From positions 19,407 through 74,714 of the forward strand of contig NZ_KE992946.1 in assembly GCF_000466485.1 (NCBI RefSeq): DNA of 55,308 nucleotides, given 5' to 3'. The stretch comes from [Clostridium] symbiosum ATCC 14940. GTDB taxonomy: Bacteria > Bacillota > Clostridia > Lachnospirales > Lachnospiraceae. The position numbers were made by a program, and so were the translations under genes. Of this stretch, positions 24,422 to 33,047 are shown piece by piece. Numbering within the stretch: position 1 is the first letter of the stretch; the number at the start of each line of letters is the position of its first letter. The notes under the pieces were generated by a model, which saw nothing but the letters and a program-made list of their open reading frames with translations, did no database searches and was not told the origin of the DNA.

Positions 24422-27259
24422 ATGAAAGTGGAAGTGCATTTTCTGGGTCAGCCGGAAATATTGATTGATCATGTGAGACTTACAATAACGCAGAAGAAAA
24501 TTGAGGCAATGCTGCTCTACATTCTTTTCAACGGAACTTGTACGAGAGACGAACTGGTAGCTATTTTCTGGTGTGACTGCGATGAGGAAGGTGCAAGGGG
24601 AAATCTGCGCAACAGCCTGTATAAAATAAGAAATCTGATTGGGAAAGACTTCCTGCTTACCGGCGGGAGGTCTTATATCAGTTTAAACCCTGAAGTTGAA
24701 ATCTTCAGGGATACGGATTTATTTATTATGGAAAACAGCGAACAGAGGCTGCTGGAATTAAACCGATTCTGCTTTCTTGACAAATACTATCTGAAGAACT
24801 GTCCGGGGTTTGAAGAATGGGTATGCAGCATGCAGAACACCTATGAACGGCTGCTGAGGGAGAGACTTCTTCCAGCAATGCGTGGAAGCTTCAAAAAAGG
24901 TGATCACGTGATGGCGGAAAAATATGCGGAGTATATTTTAAGGTTTGATATTCATAATGAAGAGGCGGTATATACTCTGATTAAAATATGCGGACAGAAT
25001 GGCGAATATAATAAAGCCGTTTACGCGTATACCCAGTATTCAGAGCGGCTGTACCAGGATATGCACCTGGAACCGGGAGCCGGGGTAAAAAAGGAATATG
25101 AAGATGTGATGCGGATGAAGACGGAGCTTAGGAGGAACACATCCAAGGGGCCGTTTTATCTGGGCCATATCAGGGCACTGGCCGCCCTGCAGGAGGAGTA
25201 CTCCAAATACAGGCAGGGGTTTCCCTATGACACCTGTATTATCTGCGGGGAGGAGGGGATGGATAAAGAGGAGGTCTGGTGGAAATTCACGAAGGAGTAT
25301 AACGCCAGGGATGTGATAAAAATCCATTTAAAAAGTACGGATGTGTCCGTCGATTACTATGCAATAAGGGAACTCATTGCCCAGACAGCAAAATGGCTGA
25401 AGATACAGCCGGATGATCTGATGGCAGGCAGCCCCGGGGAAAATGCGGATTTGTATTTTATGAACCTCGTAGGAAAGCTGGCCCGGAAAGCGAAAAGCGC
25501 CAGGAACCACTGTATCATGAGAATCGATAATCTGGAATATGCGGATCAAAAGAGTCTGTGCCTGATACTGGGCTGTCTGCTGGAATATCTCAGGAGTGAA
25601 ATTTTTATAATGGCCGGATTTTCTTTAAACTTCCAGATGAATTTTAATCAATACGCCCGGGAGAGGGACAAGGCAGGACTCCGCCTTATCTGCCTGGAAC
25701 CGTTAAAGGAAGGCGAATGCTCCAGGTATTTGAAGGAATGCTTTCCGGACGGCCGGACCTTTCAACAGGAAGAAAAGGAGATATACCGCTATACCGCAGG
25801 CAATCTGCTGATGCTGCGGGAGGTGGCCGCCAATATTGTAAAGGGGGAGGAGAATGTTTATGCGATGAGTCCCAAGGCGCAATGCCAGTTCTTCAGCCTG
25901 CTTGAGAATTTCAGCAGGGAGGAACAGGAGTATCTGGAATATCTGGCGGTAATGGAAAACGGCGTGGAGGTTTCTGTTTTATGTGAGATGTTACAGGTGA
26001 AGGCCGTTCATGCAATCCGCTGCCTGCTCCGGCTTCTGAACAGCGGCATATTGGAGGAAATAAACCAGAAAGGCCATGAAAGGCTGAGAATCAAATCTAA
26101 AATGCTGAGAGACATCATTTACAGCCGTACAGCCGCATTCAAGAAAAATGAACTGCACCGGATGGCACAGCAATATTATGAATCGGCCAGGGCACAGGGC
26201 CGGATTCAGTATGATTTGTTTGTGCTGTCTGAGCTGAAATATCATTCCGCACAGGCCGGGAGAGTAGACGATGCGCTGTATTATAACGTTTATTATCTCA
26301 GATATATATTAGATTACTATGATGAATTCTTCCCGGCCGTACCCCATGATGTGGAGTATCTCCAGACTTTTACTGTCTCAAGGAAAGAGATTTATCAGAC
26401 GCTGGATACGTTTCAGAACTGCTACGATATGATGGAGGGGGACATGGATGCGGGGAGGTGCTACGAACTCCAGATGGAAATTTATTACCTGAAGGGAAGG
26501 ACACTGAACCGGGATGGGAAAAGAGAGAAAGGACTTATATATGCGGAAAAACTGATCGGGCTGGCCGGCAGGGCGGGAGATGAGAGAATGCTGCTTTATG
26601 GGTATATTGAAGCGCTCTGTTACGGGGTGAAGGCGGAAGACTCCGCTCTGATGAAGCGTTATCTCTGTCTGGTAAAAGAGATGAAGAATCTTTCTTATTA
26701 TCAGCCGGAATACGGGTCAATCCTGCGGCTTGAGAGCTATTGCCATATTCTGGACGGGGAATATGAAACAGCGGAGGAACTGCTGAACAAATCAATTGAA
26801 ATTTTCAGCCGGCCACGGCTTAAAAACACCTATTTTTATCCTGCGGCCGGAGCGTATGATTATCTGGCAATTACATACAGATGCCGCGGTCAGTACGATA
26901 AAGCGCTGGAAGCCATAGAGGAAGCGCTGCGGCTCTGTAAGACCAGAGGAAGCAGAAAAGGCCTGGATCTGTTTTATGAAGATTACGCCTATATTCTCTT
27001 CCTGCAGGGAAGAATGGAGGAGGCGGAAAAATTTTTCTGTATCAGCGCCCGGATATATGATGAATTCGGGACTTACTGGCTGCGCTCCATCGGTGAAAGC
27101 TGCATGGCAATGATCCATCTAGAGAAAAAAGAGGAAAAGGAGGCGCTGGAGCATTTCAGGAGGGCCGAAATTTTCAGTAAAAAGGAAAAGACAAAGGAAG
27201 AGCTGGAAGTTCTGGAAATAGCCAGAGGAAAGCTTAAAAAAGCGAAGGTGCTGGCATAG
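24422..27259 (+). CDS. Large SARP/BTAD-type transcription regulator with C-terminal repeats
   Basis: This 945-residue protein starts with a winged-helix DNA-binding domain (about 1-95) followed by a bacterial transcriptional activator domain (about 100-240; CPGFEEWVCSMQNTYERLLRERLLPA, YSERLYQDMHLEPGAG). The middle (about 255-500) resembles a degenerate STAND/AAA-type region: a LRIDNLEYADQ-like Walker B is seen but no good Walker A. The C-terminal third (about 590-940) is helical with TPR-like repeats (YDKALEAIEEALRLC, EEALEHFRRAEIFSKKE). It directly follows etfA and is the natural candidate to control the transporter-urocanase-dehydratase operon. The start is ATG 24422; a TTG at 24395 is in frame but has no ribosome site. 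The sensed ligand is unknown. Confidence 0.85.
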   Translation: MKVEVHFLGQPEILIDHVRLTITQKKIEAMLLYILFNGTCTRDELVAIFWCDCDEEGARGNLRNSLYKIRNLIGKDFLLTGGRSYISLNPEVEIFRDTDLFIMENSEQRLLELNRFCFLDKYYLKNCPGFEEWVCSMQNTYERLLRERLLPAMRGSFKKGDHVMAEKYAEYILRFDIHNEEAVYTLIKICGQNGEYNKAVYAYTQYSERLYQDMHLEPGAGVKKEYEDVMRMKTELRRNTSKGPFYLGHIRALAALQEEYSKYRQGFPYDTCIICGEEGMDKEEVWWKFTKEYNARDVIKIHLKSTDVSVDYYAIRELIAQTAKWLKIQPDDLMAGSPGENADLYFMNLVGKLARKAKSARNHCIMRIDNLEYADQKSLCLILGCLLEYLRSEIFIMAGFSLNFQMNFNQYARERDKAGLRLICLEPLKEGECSRYLKECFPDGRTFQQEEKEIYRYTAGNLLMLREVAANIVKGEENVYAMSPKAQCQFFSLLENFSREEQEYLEYLAVMENGVEVSVLCEMLQVKAVHAIRCLLRLLNSGILEEINQKGHERLRIKSKMLRDIIYSRTAAFKKNELHRMAQQYYESARAQGRIQYDLFVLSELKYHSAQAGRVDDALYYNVYYLRYILDYYDEFFPAVPHDVEYLQTFTVSRKEIYQTLDTFQNCYDMMEGDMDAGRCYELQMEIYYLKGRTLNRDGKREKGLIYAEKLIGLAGRAGDERMLLYGYIEALCYGVKAEDSALMKRYLCLVKEMKNLSYYQPEYGSILRLESYCHILDGEYETAEELLNKSIEIFSRPRLKNTYFYPAAGAYDYLAITYRCRGQYDKALEAIEEALRLCKTRGSRKGLDLFYEDYAYILFLQGRMEEAEKFFCISARIYDEFGTYWLRSIGESCMAMIHLEKKEEKEALEHFRRAEIFSKKEKTKEELEVLEIARGKLKKAKVLA

Positions 27260-27262
27260 AGG

Positions 27263-27297
27263 CAGGGAGAATTCAAATTTTGGATTCTCCCTGTTTT
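27263..27297 (+). terminator. Terminator at the end of the urocanase/Etf operon
   Basis: CAGGGAGAATTC and GGATTCTCCCTG form a 12-bp stem with one mismatch, followed by TTTT. It separates the operon from spoIIIA. Confidence 0.85.
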
Positions 27298-27331
27298 GCA
27301 TCTGCAGCGGACAGCCGCCTGGAATGGCTTG

Positions 27332-27359
27332 TCATATTTTTTTTACCATCACATATATT
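27332..27359 (+). promoter_or_regulatory. Candidate sigma-E promoter of the spoIIIA operon
   Basis: TCATATT (27332-27338) and CATATATT (27352-27359), 13 bases apart, resemble the mother-cell sigma-E boxes (xxATATT and CATACAxT). They lie 22 bases before spoIIIAA, whose Bacillus counterpart is sigma-E dependent. The match of the -10 box is imperfect. Confidence 0.5.
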
Positions 27360-27381
27360 GAGGTAAAAGGAGGCGGACAGG

Positions 27382-28374
27382 ATGGAGAACAAAGACAGGC
27401 TGTTTCAGATTTTTTCAAAAAAGCTCAGAGGAGTGCTGGGAACGCTTGATGTGGAGCCGGAGGGTCTTGAGGAAATCCGCATGCGGATCGGCGCTCCGCT
27501 TTTTATCATTTATAAAAACAGGGAATATACGGTGACAGCGGAAGGAACACTCAAAGAACCGCCTGGAATATGGAAAAAAGACGATAAAGAGAAGTGCTGT
27601 CATATAACACGCGAAGACTTGGAGGAGACGCTTCAATGTGCGGTACGCTATTCCTTATATGCCTATGAGGAGGAGCTGAAACAGGGATTCATCACGGTTG
27701 CGGGAGGACATAGAATCGGAGTCGCAGGACGGGTGATTTTGGATAAAGGAACCGTGAAGACGATTCAGCCTGTTACATTCCTGAATATCCGTTTATCCCA
27801 TCAGGTCAGGGGATGCGCGGATAAAATCATGCCTTATCTGTATGATGATAAGACGGGAGAATTTTTACATACGCTTATCATCTCACCGCCCAGATGCGGT
27901 AAAACAACGCTCCTGCGCGACATTGTCCGGCAGGCCTCCGACGGCGGAAGCTCAGGAAAACGTGTCAGGGCAGGAAAAACAGTGGGAGTCGTTGATGAAC
28001 GTTCTGAAATTGGAGCCTGCTTCCAGGGGATACCCCAAAATGACGTGGGTCTGCGGACCGATATACTGGACTGCTGTCCAAAAGCCGCCGGCATGATGAT
28101 GCTGATACGTTCCATGGCGCCTGATGTGGTTGCGGTGGATGAGATCGGCGGGGACCCGGATTTGGAGGCGCTGCGCTGCGTGATGAACTGCGGCTGCCGG
28201 ATTCTTGCAACGGTACATGGAACTTCAATGGAGGACATCCGGAACAAACCGGGATTTTGCAGGTTTCTGGAGGAAGATATCTTTGAACGGTATGTGATTC
28301 TGGGAAATAAGGCGGGACCGGGAACCGTTCTTGATATCTGCGACGGACGGGGAAGGAGTCTTTTATGTGGCTGA
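27382..28374 (+). CDS. spoIIIAA: Stage III sporulation protein AA (secretion-like ATPase)
   Basis: This 330-residue ATPase is related to type II/IV secretion motors and drives the mother-cell side of the SpoIIIA-SpoIIQ channel. Walker A is at about 168-176 (SPPRCGKTT), followed by TVGVVDERSEIGAC and the Walker B-like VVAVDEIGGDPDLEAL. The N-terminal part (EIRMRIGAPLFIIY) is typical of SpoIIIAA. AAAGGAGG precedes ATG 27382. It heads eight packed genes and overlaps spoIIIAB by 10 bases. Confidence 0.96.
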   Translation: MENKDRLFQIFSKKLRGVLGTLDVEPEGLEEIRMRIGAPLFIIYKNREYTVTAEGTLKEPPGIWKKDDKEKCCHITREDLEETLQCAVRYSLYAYEEELKQGFITVAGGHRIGVAGRVILDKGTVKTIQPVTFLNIRLSHQVRGCADKIMPYLYDDKTGEFLHTLIISPPRCGKTTLLRDIVRQASDGGSSGKRVRAGKTVGVVDERSEIGACFQGIPQNDVGLRTDILDCCPKAAGMMMLIRSMAPDVVAVDEIGGDPDLEALRCVMNCGCRILATVHGTSMEDIRNKPGFCRFLEEDIFERYVILGNKAGPGTVLDICDGRGRSLLCG

Positions 28375-28886
28375 AAACGTTGGGACTGATACTGGTGATA
28401 GCTTCCTGCAGCGGTATCGGCGCTGAAGCGGTCCACCGCCTGCGTGAGCGGCTGAGGCTCCTTGAAACGCTCCGGAGAATGGCATCCCATATGAAAGGGG
28501 AAATTTTGTACGCTAATGTCCCGCTGGCCGAAGCGCTTTACAGAACAGGGAAACGAAATAAAGGCGCTGCCGGTGAACTGTTCATCGCGATTGCAACAGA
28601 GCTGGAACAGGAGACGGGAGAGAGCTTTGAAGCAGTCTGGAGAGCAAAAGCGGGGAAGTTTGCCGCCGGCAGCGTACTTAATAAAAAGGAACAGGAACAG
28701 CTCCTGCGGTTTGGGGAAAGCCTGGGGTACCTGGATCGTGATATGCAGGAAAAGGCAATCTTATTTTATCTGGAAGATTTGGAGCATTCCATAGAGACGC
28801 TGAGAAAAGAGGAGCCGGAAAAAAGCCGCCTGTTCTTTGGAATGGGTATCCTGTCCGGGCTATTTCTGGCAGTGGTGCTGATATGA
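28365..28886 (+). CDS. spoIIIAB: Stage III sporulation protein AB
   Basis: This 173-residue protein has N- and C-terminal membrane helices (LGLILVIASCSGIGAEA at 5-21; LFFGMGILSGLFLAVVLI at the end) and a helical core (RLRERLRLLETLRRMASHMKGEILYANVPLAEAL) shared with GspF-like SpoIIIAB proteins. It sits in the mother-cell membrane face of the feeding-tube complex. It overlaps spoIIIAA and precedes spoIIIAC. Confidence 0.94.
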   Translation: MWLKTLGLILVIASCSGIGAEAVHRLRERLRLLETLRRMASHMKGEILYANVPLAEALYRTGKRNKGAAGELFIAIATELEQETGESFEAVWRAKAGKFAAGSVLNKKEQEQLLRFGESLGYLDRDMQEKAILFYLEDLEHSIETLRKEEPEKSRLFFGMGILSGLFLAVVLI

Positions 28887-28917
28887 TAGAACGAATAGAT
28901 GCAGGAGGATTTTACAT

Positions 28918-29112
28918 ATGGGGGTAAGTTTGATTTTCAGGATAGCGGCAGTGGGAATACTGGTGTCGGTCATCTGCCAGATACTGAAGCACAGCGGCAG
29001 GGAAGAGCAGGCCTTTCTCACCAGCCTGGCGGGGCTGGTTCTGGTGCTGTTCTGGATGATACCGTACATCTATCAGCTGTTTGAGACGATGAAAGAGCTG
29101 TTTGCGCTGTAG
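28918..29112 (+). CDS. spoIIIAC: Stage III sporulation protein AC
   Basis: This 64-residue protein is made of two transmembrane helices (LIFRIAAVGILVSVICQILK and FLTSLAGLVLVLFWMIPYIYQLF). Size and pattern are standard for SpoIIIAC. AGGAGG precedes ATG 28918. It is part of the channel complex between mother cell and forespore. Confidence 0.94.
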   Translation: MGVSLIFRIAAVGILVSVICQILKHSGREEQAFLTSLAGLVLVLFWMIPYIYQLFETMKELFAL

Positions 29113-29173
29113 CCGTCTGATTCGGGGAGCAGCGCGACGGGAAGCGGAGAATGAAAGAAGGGAAGGTGCGGTT

Positions 29174-29560
29174 ATGTCGATTATTACGGCATCGGTACTG
29201 GGGCTGGCAGCCGTGCTTCTGGCCGTTCAGTTCAAAAGCAAGGGCGGTGAGTATGGAACCTACCTGATTATGGCGGCCGGGCTGATTCTGTTCTTTTACG
29301 GGACAGGCAAGATGCAGATCATCATCGATACGGCTCATCAGATACAAAGCTATATTCATATAAACAGTGTCTACCTGACCACGCTTTTGAAAATGGCCGG
29401 AATTACTTACATAGCGGAGTTTGCTTCCGGCATCTGCAAGGACGCAGGATATGGGGCAATAGGGACACAGATAGAAATATTTGCCAAGCTGTCAATCCTG
29501 GCCGTCAGTATGCCGGTACTGCTGGCATTGCTTGAGACACTTCGGGATTTCCTGGCCTGA
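29174..29560 (+). CDS. spoIIIAD: Stage III sporulation protein AD
   Basis: This 128-residue protein of about four membrane helices has the SpoIIIAD pattern (ITASVLGLAAVLLAVQFKSKGGEYGTYL; ITYIAEFASGICKDAGYGAIGTQIEIFAKLSILAVSMPVLLALLETL). The frame opens at 29102, but GAAGGGAAGG before ATG 29174 fits the family's usual start. It is a member of the spoIIIA channel operon. Confidence 0.94.
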   Translation: MSIITASVLGLAAVLLAVQFKSKGGEYGTYLIMAAGLILFFYGTGKMQIIIDTAHQIQSYIHINSVYLTTLLKMAGITYIAEFASGICKDAGYGAIGTQIEIFAKLSILAVSMPVLLALLETLRDFLA

Positions 29561-29602
29561 CAGAACGCGGCAGATAGGCAGAAAGGCGGATTGTATTTCT
29601 CT

Positions 29603-30829
29603 ATGGCGGATGCAGTAAAAGAAAAATATGGAAAAATAAGAAAGTATATTAAAAAATTTATTCCCATCCTGTTTGCCACTGCCATAATTTTTCCGGGCTT
29701 TTATTTTCAGGCAGCGGCGGCGGAAGAGGAGCAGGGGGAAACGAAGAGCTGTGAAGCAGAGGCAGATAACCTGCTCAATGATTTTGATCTGGCGGCAATC
29801 GAGAATTTTATGAATGAGGAGAGTGGAAACGGCTCATTTTCTTTTACATTTAAAGAGCTGATTAAGGAGCTGATAAAGGGCAACTTTTCGGAAGTTTTCC
29901 ATGAGTGTCTGCTGACGTTACGGGACAGCCTGTTTGGTGAAATTACGAAGAACGGAAAATGGATCGGCCAGGTTTTGATATTAGGGCTGATAGGGGCGGT
30001 ATTTGCTAACTTTTCCAGTATATTTTCCAACAGCCAGATTGCTGAGACGGGATTTTATGTAACCTATCTTCTGATGTTTACCTTTCTGGCATCCAGCTTT
30101 CTGACAGGGATTTCGATAACAAAGGAACTTCTTTCACATATTATTGAATTTATGCGGGCGTTGGTCCCGACCTATTTTCTGGCGGTTTCCTTTGCCGGGG
30201 GCAGTATTACTTCGGCGGCAGGATACGGATGGATGCTTTTTTCCATCAGCATAGTGGAATGGCTGGTGCTGAGGCTGCTGATGCCGCTCCTTCGGATTTA
30301 TATCCTGTTTGTCCTTGCAGGTCATATGGTGAAAGAAGACATTTTTTCCAAAATGACGGATCTGTTGGACAGTTCCATCCGGTGGGGACTTAAAACCATG
30401 ATGGGGGTGGTGCTGGGCTTTCATCTGCTCCAGAATCTGGTGACTCCGTATGCCGATGCCCTGAAGAATACATCCCTGCAGCGGTTCGTCAGTGTTATCC
30501 CGGGGCTGGGACAGGGGGCGGCGGCCGTATCACAGATGGTCATGGGAACCGGAGTGCTGATTAAAAACAGTATCGGAGCCGGAGCCGTAATTATACTGGT
30601 ACTGATATCGGCCATACCCCTGCTGAAGCTGGTAATTCTCTGCCTGTTCTATCAGGGGGCGGCAGCACTTCTGCAGCCGGTCTGTGATAAAAGAATGGTG
30701 GCCTGCATCAGCGAGGTTGGAAATGGCTGCCGTCTGCTGCTTTCGATGGCCGGCGCCGCACTCCTGCTGTTTGGCGTCTCGCTGGCAATTATATGTACGG
30801 CGGCCAACGCCACCTATTTTGCAGGTTAA
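29603..30829 (+). CDS. spoIIIAE: Stage III sporulation protein AE
   Basis: This 408-residue protein has an N-terminal signal sequence (about 12-38), a short acidic extracellular stretch and about seven to eight membrane helices with SpoIIIAE landmarks (YFLAVSFAGGSITSAAGYG; VVLGFHLLQNLVTPYADALKNTSLQRFVSVIPGLGQGAAAVSQMVMGTGVLIKNSIG). The start is uncertain: ATG 29603, or TTG 29591, which lies very close to the AAAGGCGG site. It is required for forespore engulfment-stage gene expression in model spore formers. Confidence 0.93.
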   Translation: MADAVKEKYGKIRKYIKKFIPILFATAIIFPGFYFQAAAAEEEQGETKSCEAEADNLLNDFDLAAIENFMNEESGNGSFSFTFKELIKELIKGNFSEVFHECLLTLRDSLFGEITKNGKWIGQVLILGLIGAVFANFSSIFSNSQIAETGFYVTYLLMFTFLASSFLTGISITKELLSHIIEFMRALVPTYFLAVSFAGGSITSAAGYGWMLFSISIVEWLVLRLLMPLLRIYILFVLAGHMVKEDIFSKMTDLLDSSIRWGLKTMMGVVLGFHLLQNLVTPYADALKNTSLQRFVSVIPGLGQGAAAVSQMVMGTGVLIKNSIGAGAVIILVLISAIPLLKLVILCLFYQGAAALLQPVCDKRMVACISEVGNGCRLLLSMAGAALLLFGVSLAIICTAANATYFAG

Positions 30830-30843
30830 AGGGGGGCTGAGAT

Positions 30844-31578
30844 ATGGAAGGAATATACCGCTGGGTCAGCAATATCGTTTACTACCTGATATTTGTGACA
30901 ATTATTACAAACCTTCTGCCGGCTGGAAAGTATGAAAAATACCTCAGGCTGTTTGCCGGCTGCATCCTGATACTTCTGGTTCTCCAGCCTCTGACCGGGG
31001 GGCTGAGGCTGGATGAAAAAATCAATGCAATTTTCCGGTCCGTCTCCTTTGAGAATGAAGCGGGCGAACTGAAAGGCCGGCTCGATGAGATGGAACAGAA
31101 AAGGCTGGACCGGGTGATTGGCCGGTATGAGGAAGCGGCGGAGGATGAGCTGCTCCGGCTGGCTAGAGAGGAAGGGCTTGAGGCGGCGGAGGCTTCCGTT
31201 GTGATAGAACAGGACAGCAGGAACCCTGATTTTGGAAAAGTGAAAAAAATCGTGCTGAAATTCAGGAAAGAAGATGAGGCTGAAAGCGCTCCCGCCAATT
31301 CAGGGGCCGGAGGCGGCGTGGACCGGATTACGCTGGAAGAGGTGGAGAAAGTGTCGGTACGGCTGGATAAAAAAAGTGCGGAGGGAGAGGGCGCAGAGGC
31401 GGAAGAAGTACGCAAAGAAAAACGTGACAAGAAGAATGCCGCGCCTGCTGCGGGAAAAGTTATTGCACAGCAGGAACCGTATGGGCGGGATTCGGAAGCG
31501 ATCAGGCAGTTCAGACGGACGATAGCCGGTTATTATCAGATGGAGGAAGAAAATGTGGAAATCGGGCTGGAAGATTAA
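30844..31578 (+). CDS. spoIIIAF: Stage III sporulation protein AF
   Basis: This 244-residue protein has two N-terminal membrane helices (about 8-55; IVYYLIFVTIITNLLPAGKYEKYLRLFAGCILILLVLQPL). The soluble domain facing the intermembrane space includes an acidic/lysine-rich linker (about 175-215). The N-terminus is characteristic of SpoIIIAF. Its end overlaps spoIIIAG by 26 bases. Confidence 0.92.
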   Translation: MEGIYRWVSNIVYYLIFVTIITNLLPAGKYEKYLRLFAGCILILLVLQPLTGGLRLDEKINAIFRSVSFENEAGELKGRLDEMEQKRLDRVIGRYEEAAEDELLRLAREEGLEAAEASVVIEQDSRNPDFGKVKKIVLKFRKEDEAESAPANSGAGGGVDRITLEEVEKVSVRLDKKSAEGEGAEAEEVRKEKRDKKNAAPAAGKVIAQQEPYGRDSEAIRQFRRTIAGYYQMEEENVEIGLED

Positions 31579-32194
31579 TAAAGACTGGGTGAAGGGAAAA
31601 GAAAAATGGATGCTTCTGCTGGTGTGTGGACTGATTCTTCTGATTCTGTCATTTCCGCCGGGGAGCAAAAAAGACAAAGAGGAGGAGGCGGGGTCTCCGG
31701 TCGTCCAGGGGCAGCTGGTGCCGGAGGCAAAAGAAGGAGATTCGGACTCGCAGACGGCGGCCGGGAAAATATCCGGGACGCAGGAGGATGAGGAGAGGAG
31801 ATACGAAAAAGAGATGGAACAGCGTGTGAAGGATATTCTTAAAAACGTGGATGGAGTGGGAGAGGTTGACGTGATGCTTACGCTCAAGTCATCCAAAGAA
31901 AAGGTTCTCCATGTAGACAGGGACAGGAGCCGTTCCACCACGGAGGAAAAAGACAGCGCGGGCGGTACCAGAAAATCACAGACAGAGGAGATGAAAGAGT
32001 CGTCACTGACGACAGGAACGTCGGGAACTCAGGAGCCGGTAATTGAAAAAGAATTGCAGCCTGAAATAGAAGGAATCATCATCAGCGCCCGGGGCGGAGG
32101 CAGCGCTCAGGTAAAAGCAGAAATTTCCGAAGCAATGGAAGCATTATTTGGGCTCCCGGCACATAAAATAAAAGTATTAAAGCGGGTGGAATAA
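31553..32194 (+). CDS. spoIIIAG: Stage III sporulation protein AG
   Basis: This 213-residue protein has one N-terminal membrane helix (WMLLLVCGLILLILSFPPG), a disordered acidic linker and a C-terminal ring-building domain (about 85-213; VKDILKNVDGVGEVDVMLTLKSS, EIEGIIISARGGGSAQVKAEISEAMEALFGLPAHKIKVLKR). SpoIIIAG forms the large ring of the forespore-mother cell channel. It is placed between AF and AH as in other spore formers. Confidence 0.95.
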   Translation: MWKSGWKINKDWVKGKEKWMLLLVCGLILLILSFPPGSKKDKEEEAGSPVVQGQLVPEAKEGDSDSQTAAGKISGTQEDEERRYEKEMEQRVKDILKNVDGVGEVDVMLTLKSSKEKVLHVDRDRSRSTTEEKDSAGGTRKSQTEEMKESSLTTGTSGTQEPVIEKELQPEIEGIIISARGGGSAQVKAEISEAMEALFGLPAHKIKVLKRVE

Positions 32195-32208
32195 AGGAGC
32201 ATAAAGTT

Positions 32209-32943
32209 ATGAAGATGAAAAGAATCTTTAGGAGAAACCAGATAATCATTACCACACTTGCCATCATGATTGCAGCAGCAGGGTACCTGAATTATTCAGG
32301 AAAGAAAGAAGTAGCGGGCGGAGACGTCTATGAGGCCGGGGTGACAGAGATTTCCGATGAGGATATATTGGCAGAGAACCAGGCTGTATCGGGCGGAGCT
32401 GCCGGCCAGAATGCTGAAAATGTGTCATCCGGTGATGTGAACGGAGATGGCGGACAGTTACAGGAGATTGCAAGTCTCGACGATCCGAACGAGGGTGACA
32501 GCGCCCTTACCGGTTCCGATCAGGCAGACGGAAGCTCATCCATCGACAATCCGGGAGAAGCCGTACTGACCGGCGGAACCAGCGTAACGGATTACATAGC
32601 CAATGTCCAGCTGAACAGGGAGCAGGTTCGCGCAAAGAGCAAAGAGACATTGATGAGCATAATTAATAATGAAAGTGTGGATGCGGCATCGAAAGAAGCG
32701 GCAACCCAGAGCCTGATGGCCCTGTCTGCAATTGCTGAAAAGGAAAATGCGGCAGAAACGCTTCTGATGGCAAAAGGATTTGCCGACCCGGTTGTCAGCA
32801 TCACGGACGGAAAAGTAGACGTTGTCATTAATGCGTCCAGCATCACCGATCCGCAGCGCGCCCAGATTGAAGATATTGTAAAAAGAAAAACAGAAACAGG
32901 AGCTGAGAATATCGTTATCACTCTGATGAATCTCCAGGAATAA
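32209..32943 (+). CDS. spoIIIAH: Stage III sporulation protein AH
   Basis: This 244-residue protein has one N-terminal helix (QIIITTLAIMIAAAGYLNY) and a long low-complexity Gly/Asp/Ser linker. A YscJ/FliF-like domain follows (about 130-244; REQVRAKSKETLMSIINNESVDAASKEAATQSLMALSAIAEKENAAETLL) that pairs with SpoIIQ across the septum. It is the last gene of the operon; an asp23 gene with its own promoter follows. Confidence 0.95.
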   Translation: MKMKRIFRRNQIIITTLAIMIAAAGYLNYSGKKEVAGGDVYEAGVTEISDEDILAENQAVSGGAAGQNAENVSSGDVNGDGGQLQEIASLDDPNEGDSALTGSDQADGSSSIDNPGEAVLTGGTSVTDYIANVQLNREQVRAKSKETLMSIINNESVDAASKEAATQSLMALSAIAEKENAAETLLMAKGFADPVVSITDGKVDVVINASSITDPQRAQIEDIVKRKTETGAENIVITLMNLQE

Positions 32944-32986
32944 TCGGAATTATGGACTAAAAATGCGCCAAAGAGGGAAAACTCCT

Positions 32987-33014
32987 TTGCAAACCACAGC
33001 CTTTTTGATATAAT
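32987..33014 (+). promoter_or_regulatory. Promoter of the Asp23 gene
   Basis: TTGCAA (32987-32992) and TATAAT (33009-33014) with 16-base spacing lie 34 bases before the GTG start, so this gene can be expressed apart from sporulation. Confidence 0.6.
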
Positions 33015-33047
33015 GGAATTATCATGTGGATTCAGGAGGAAACAGAG

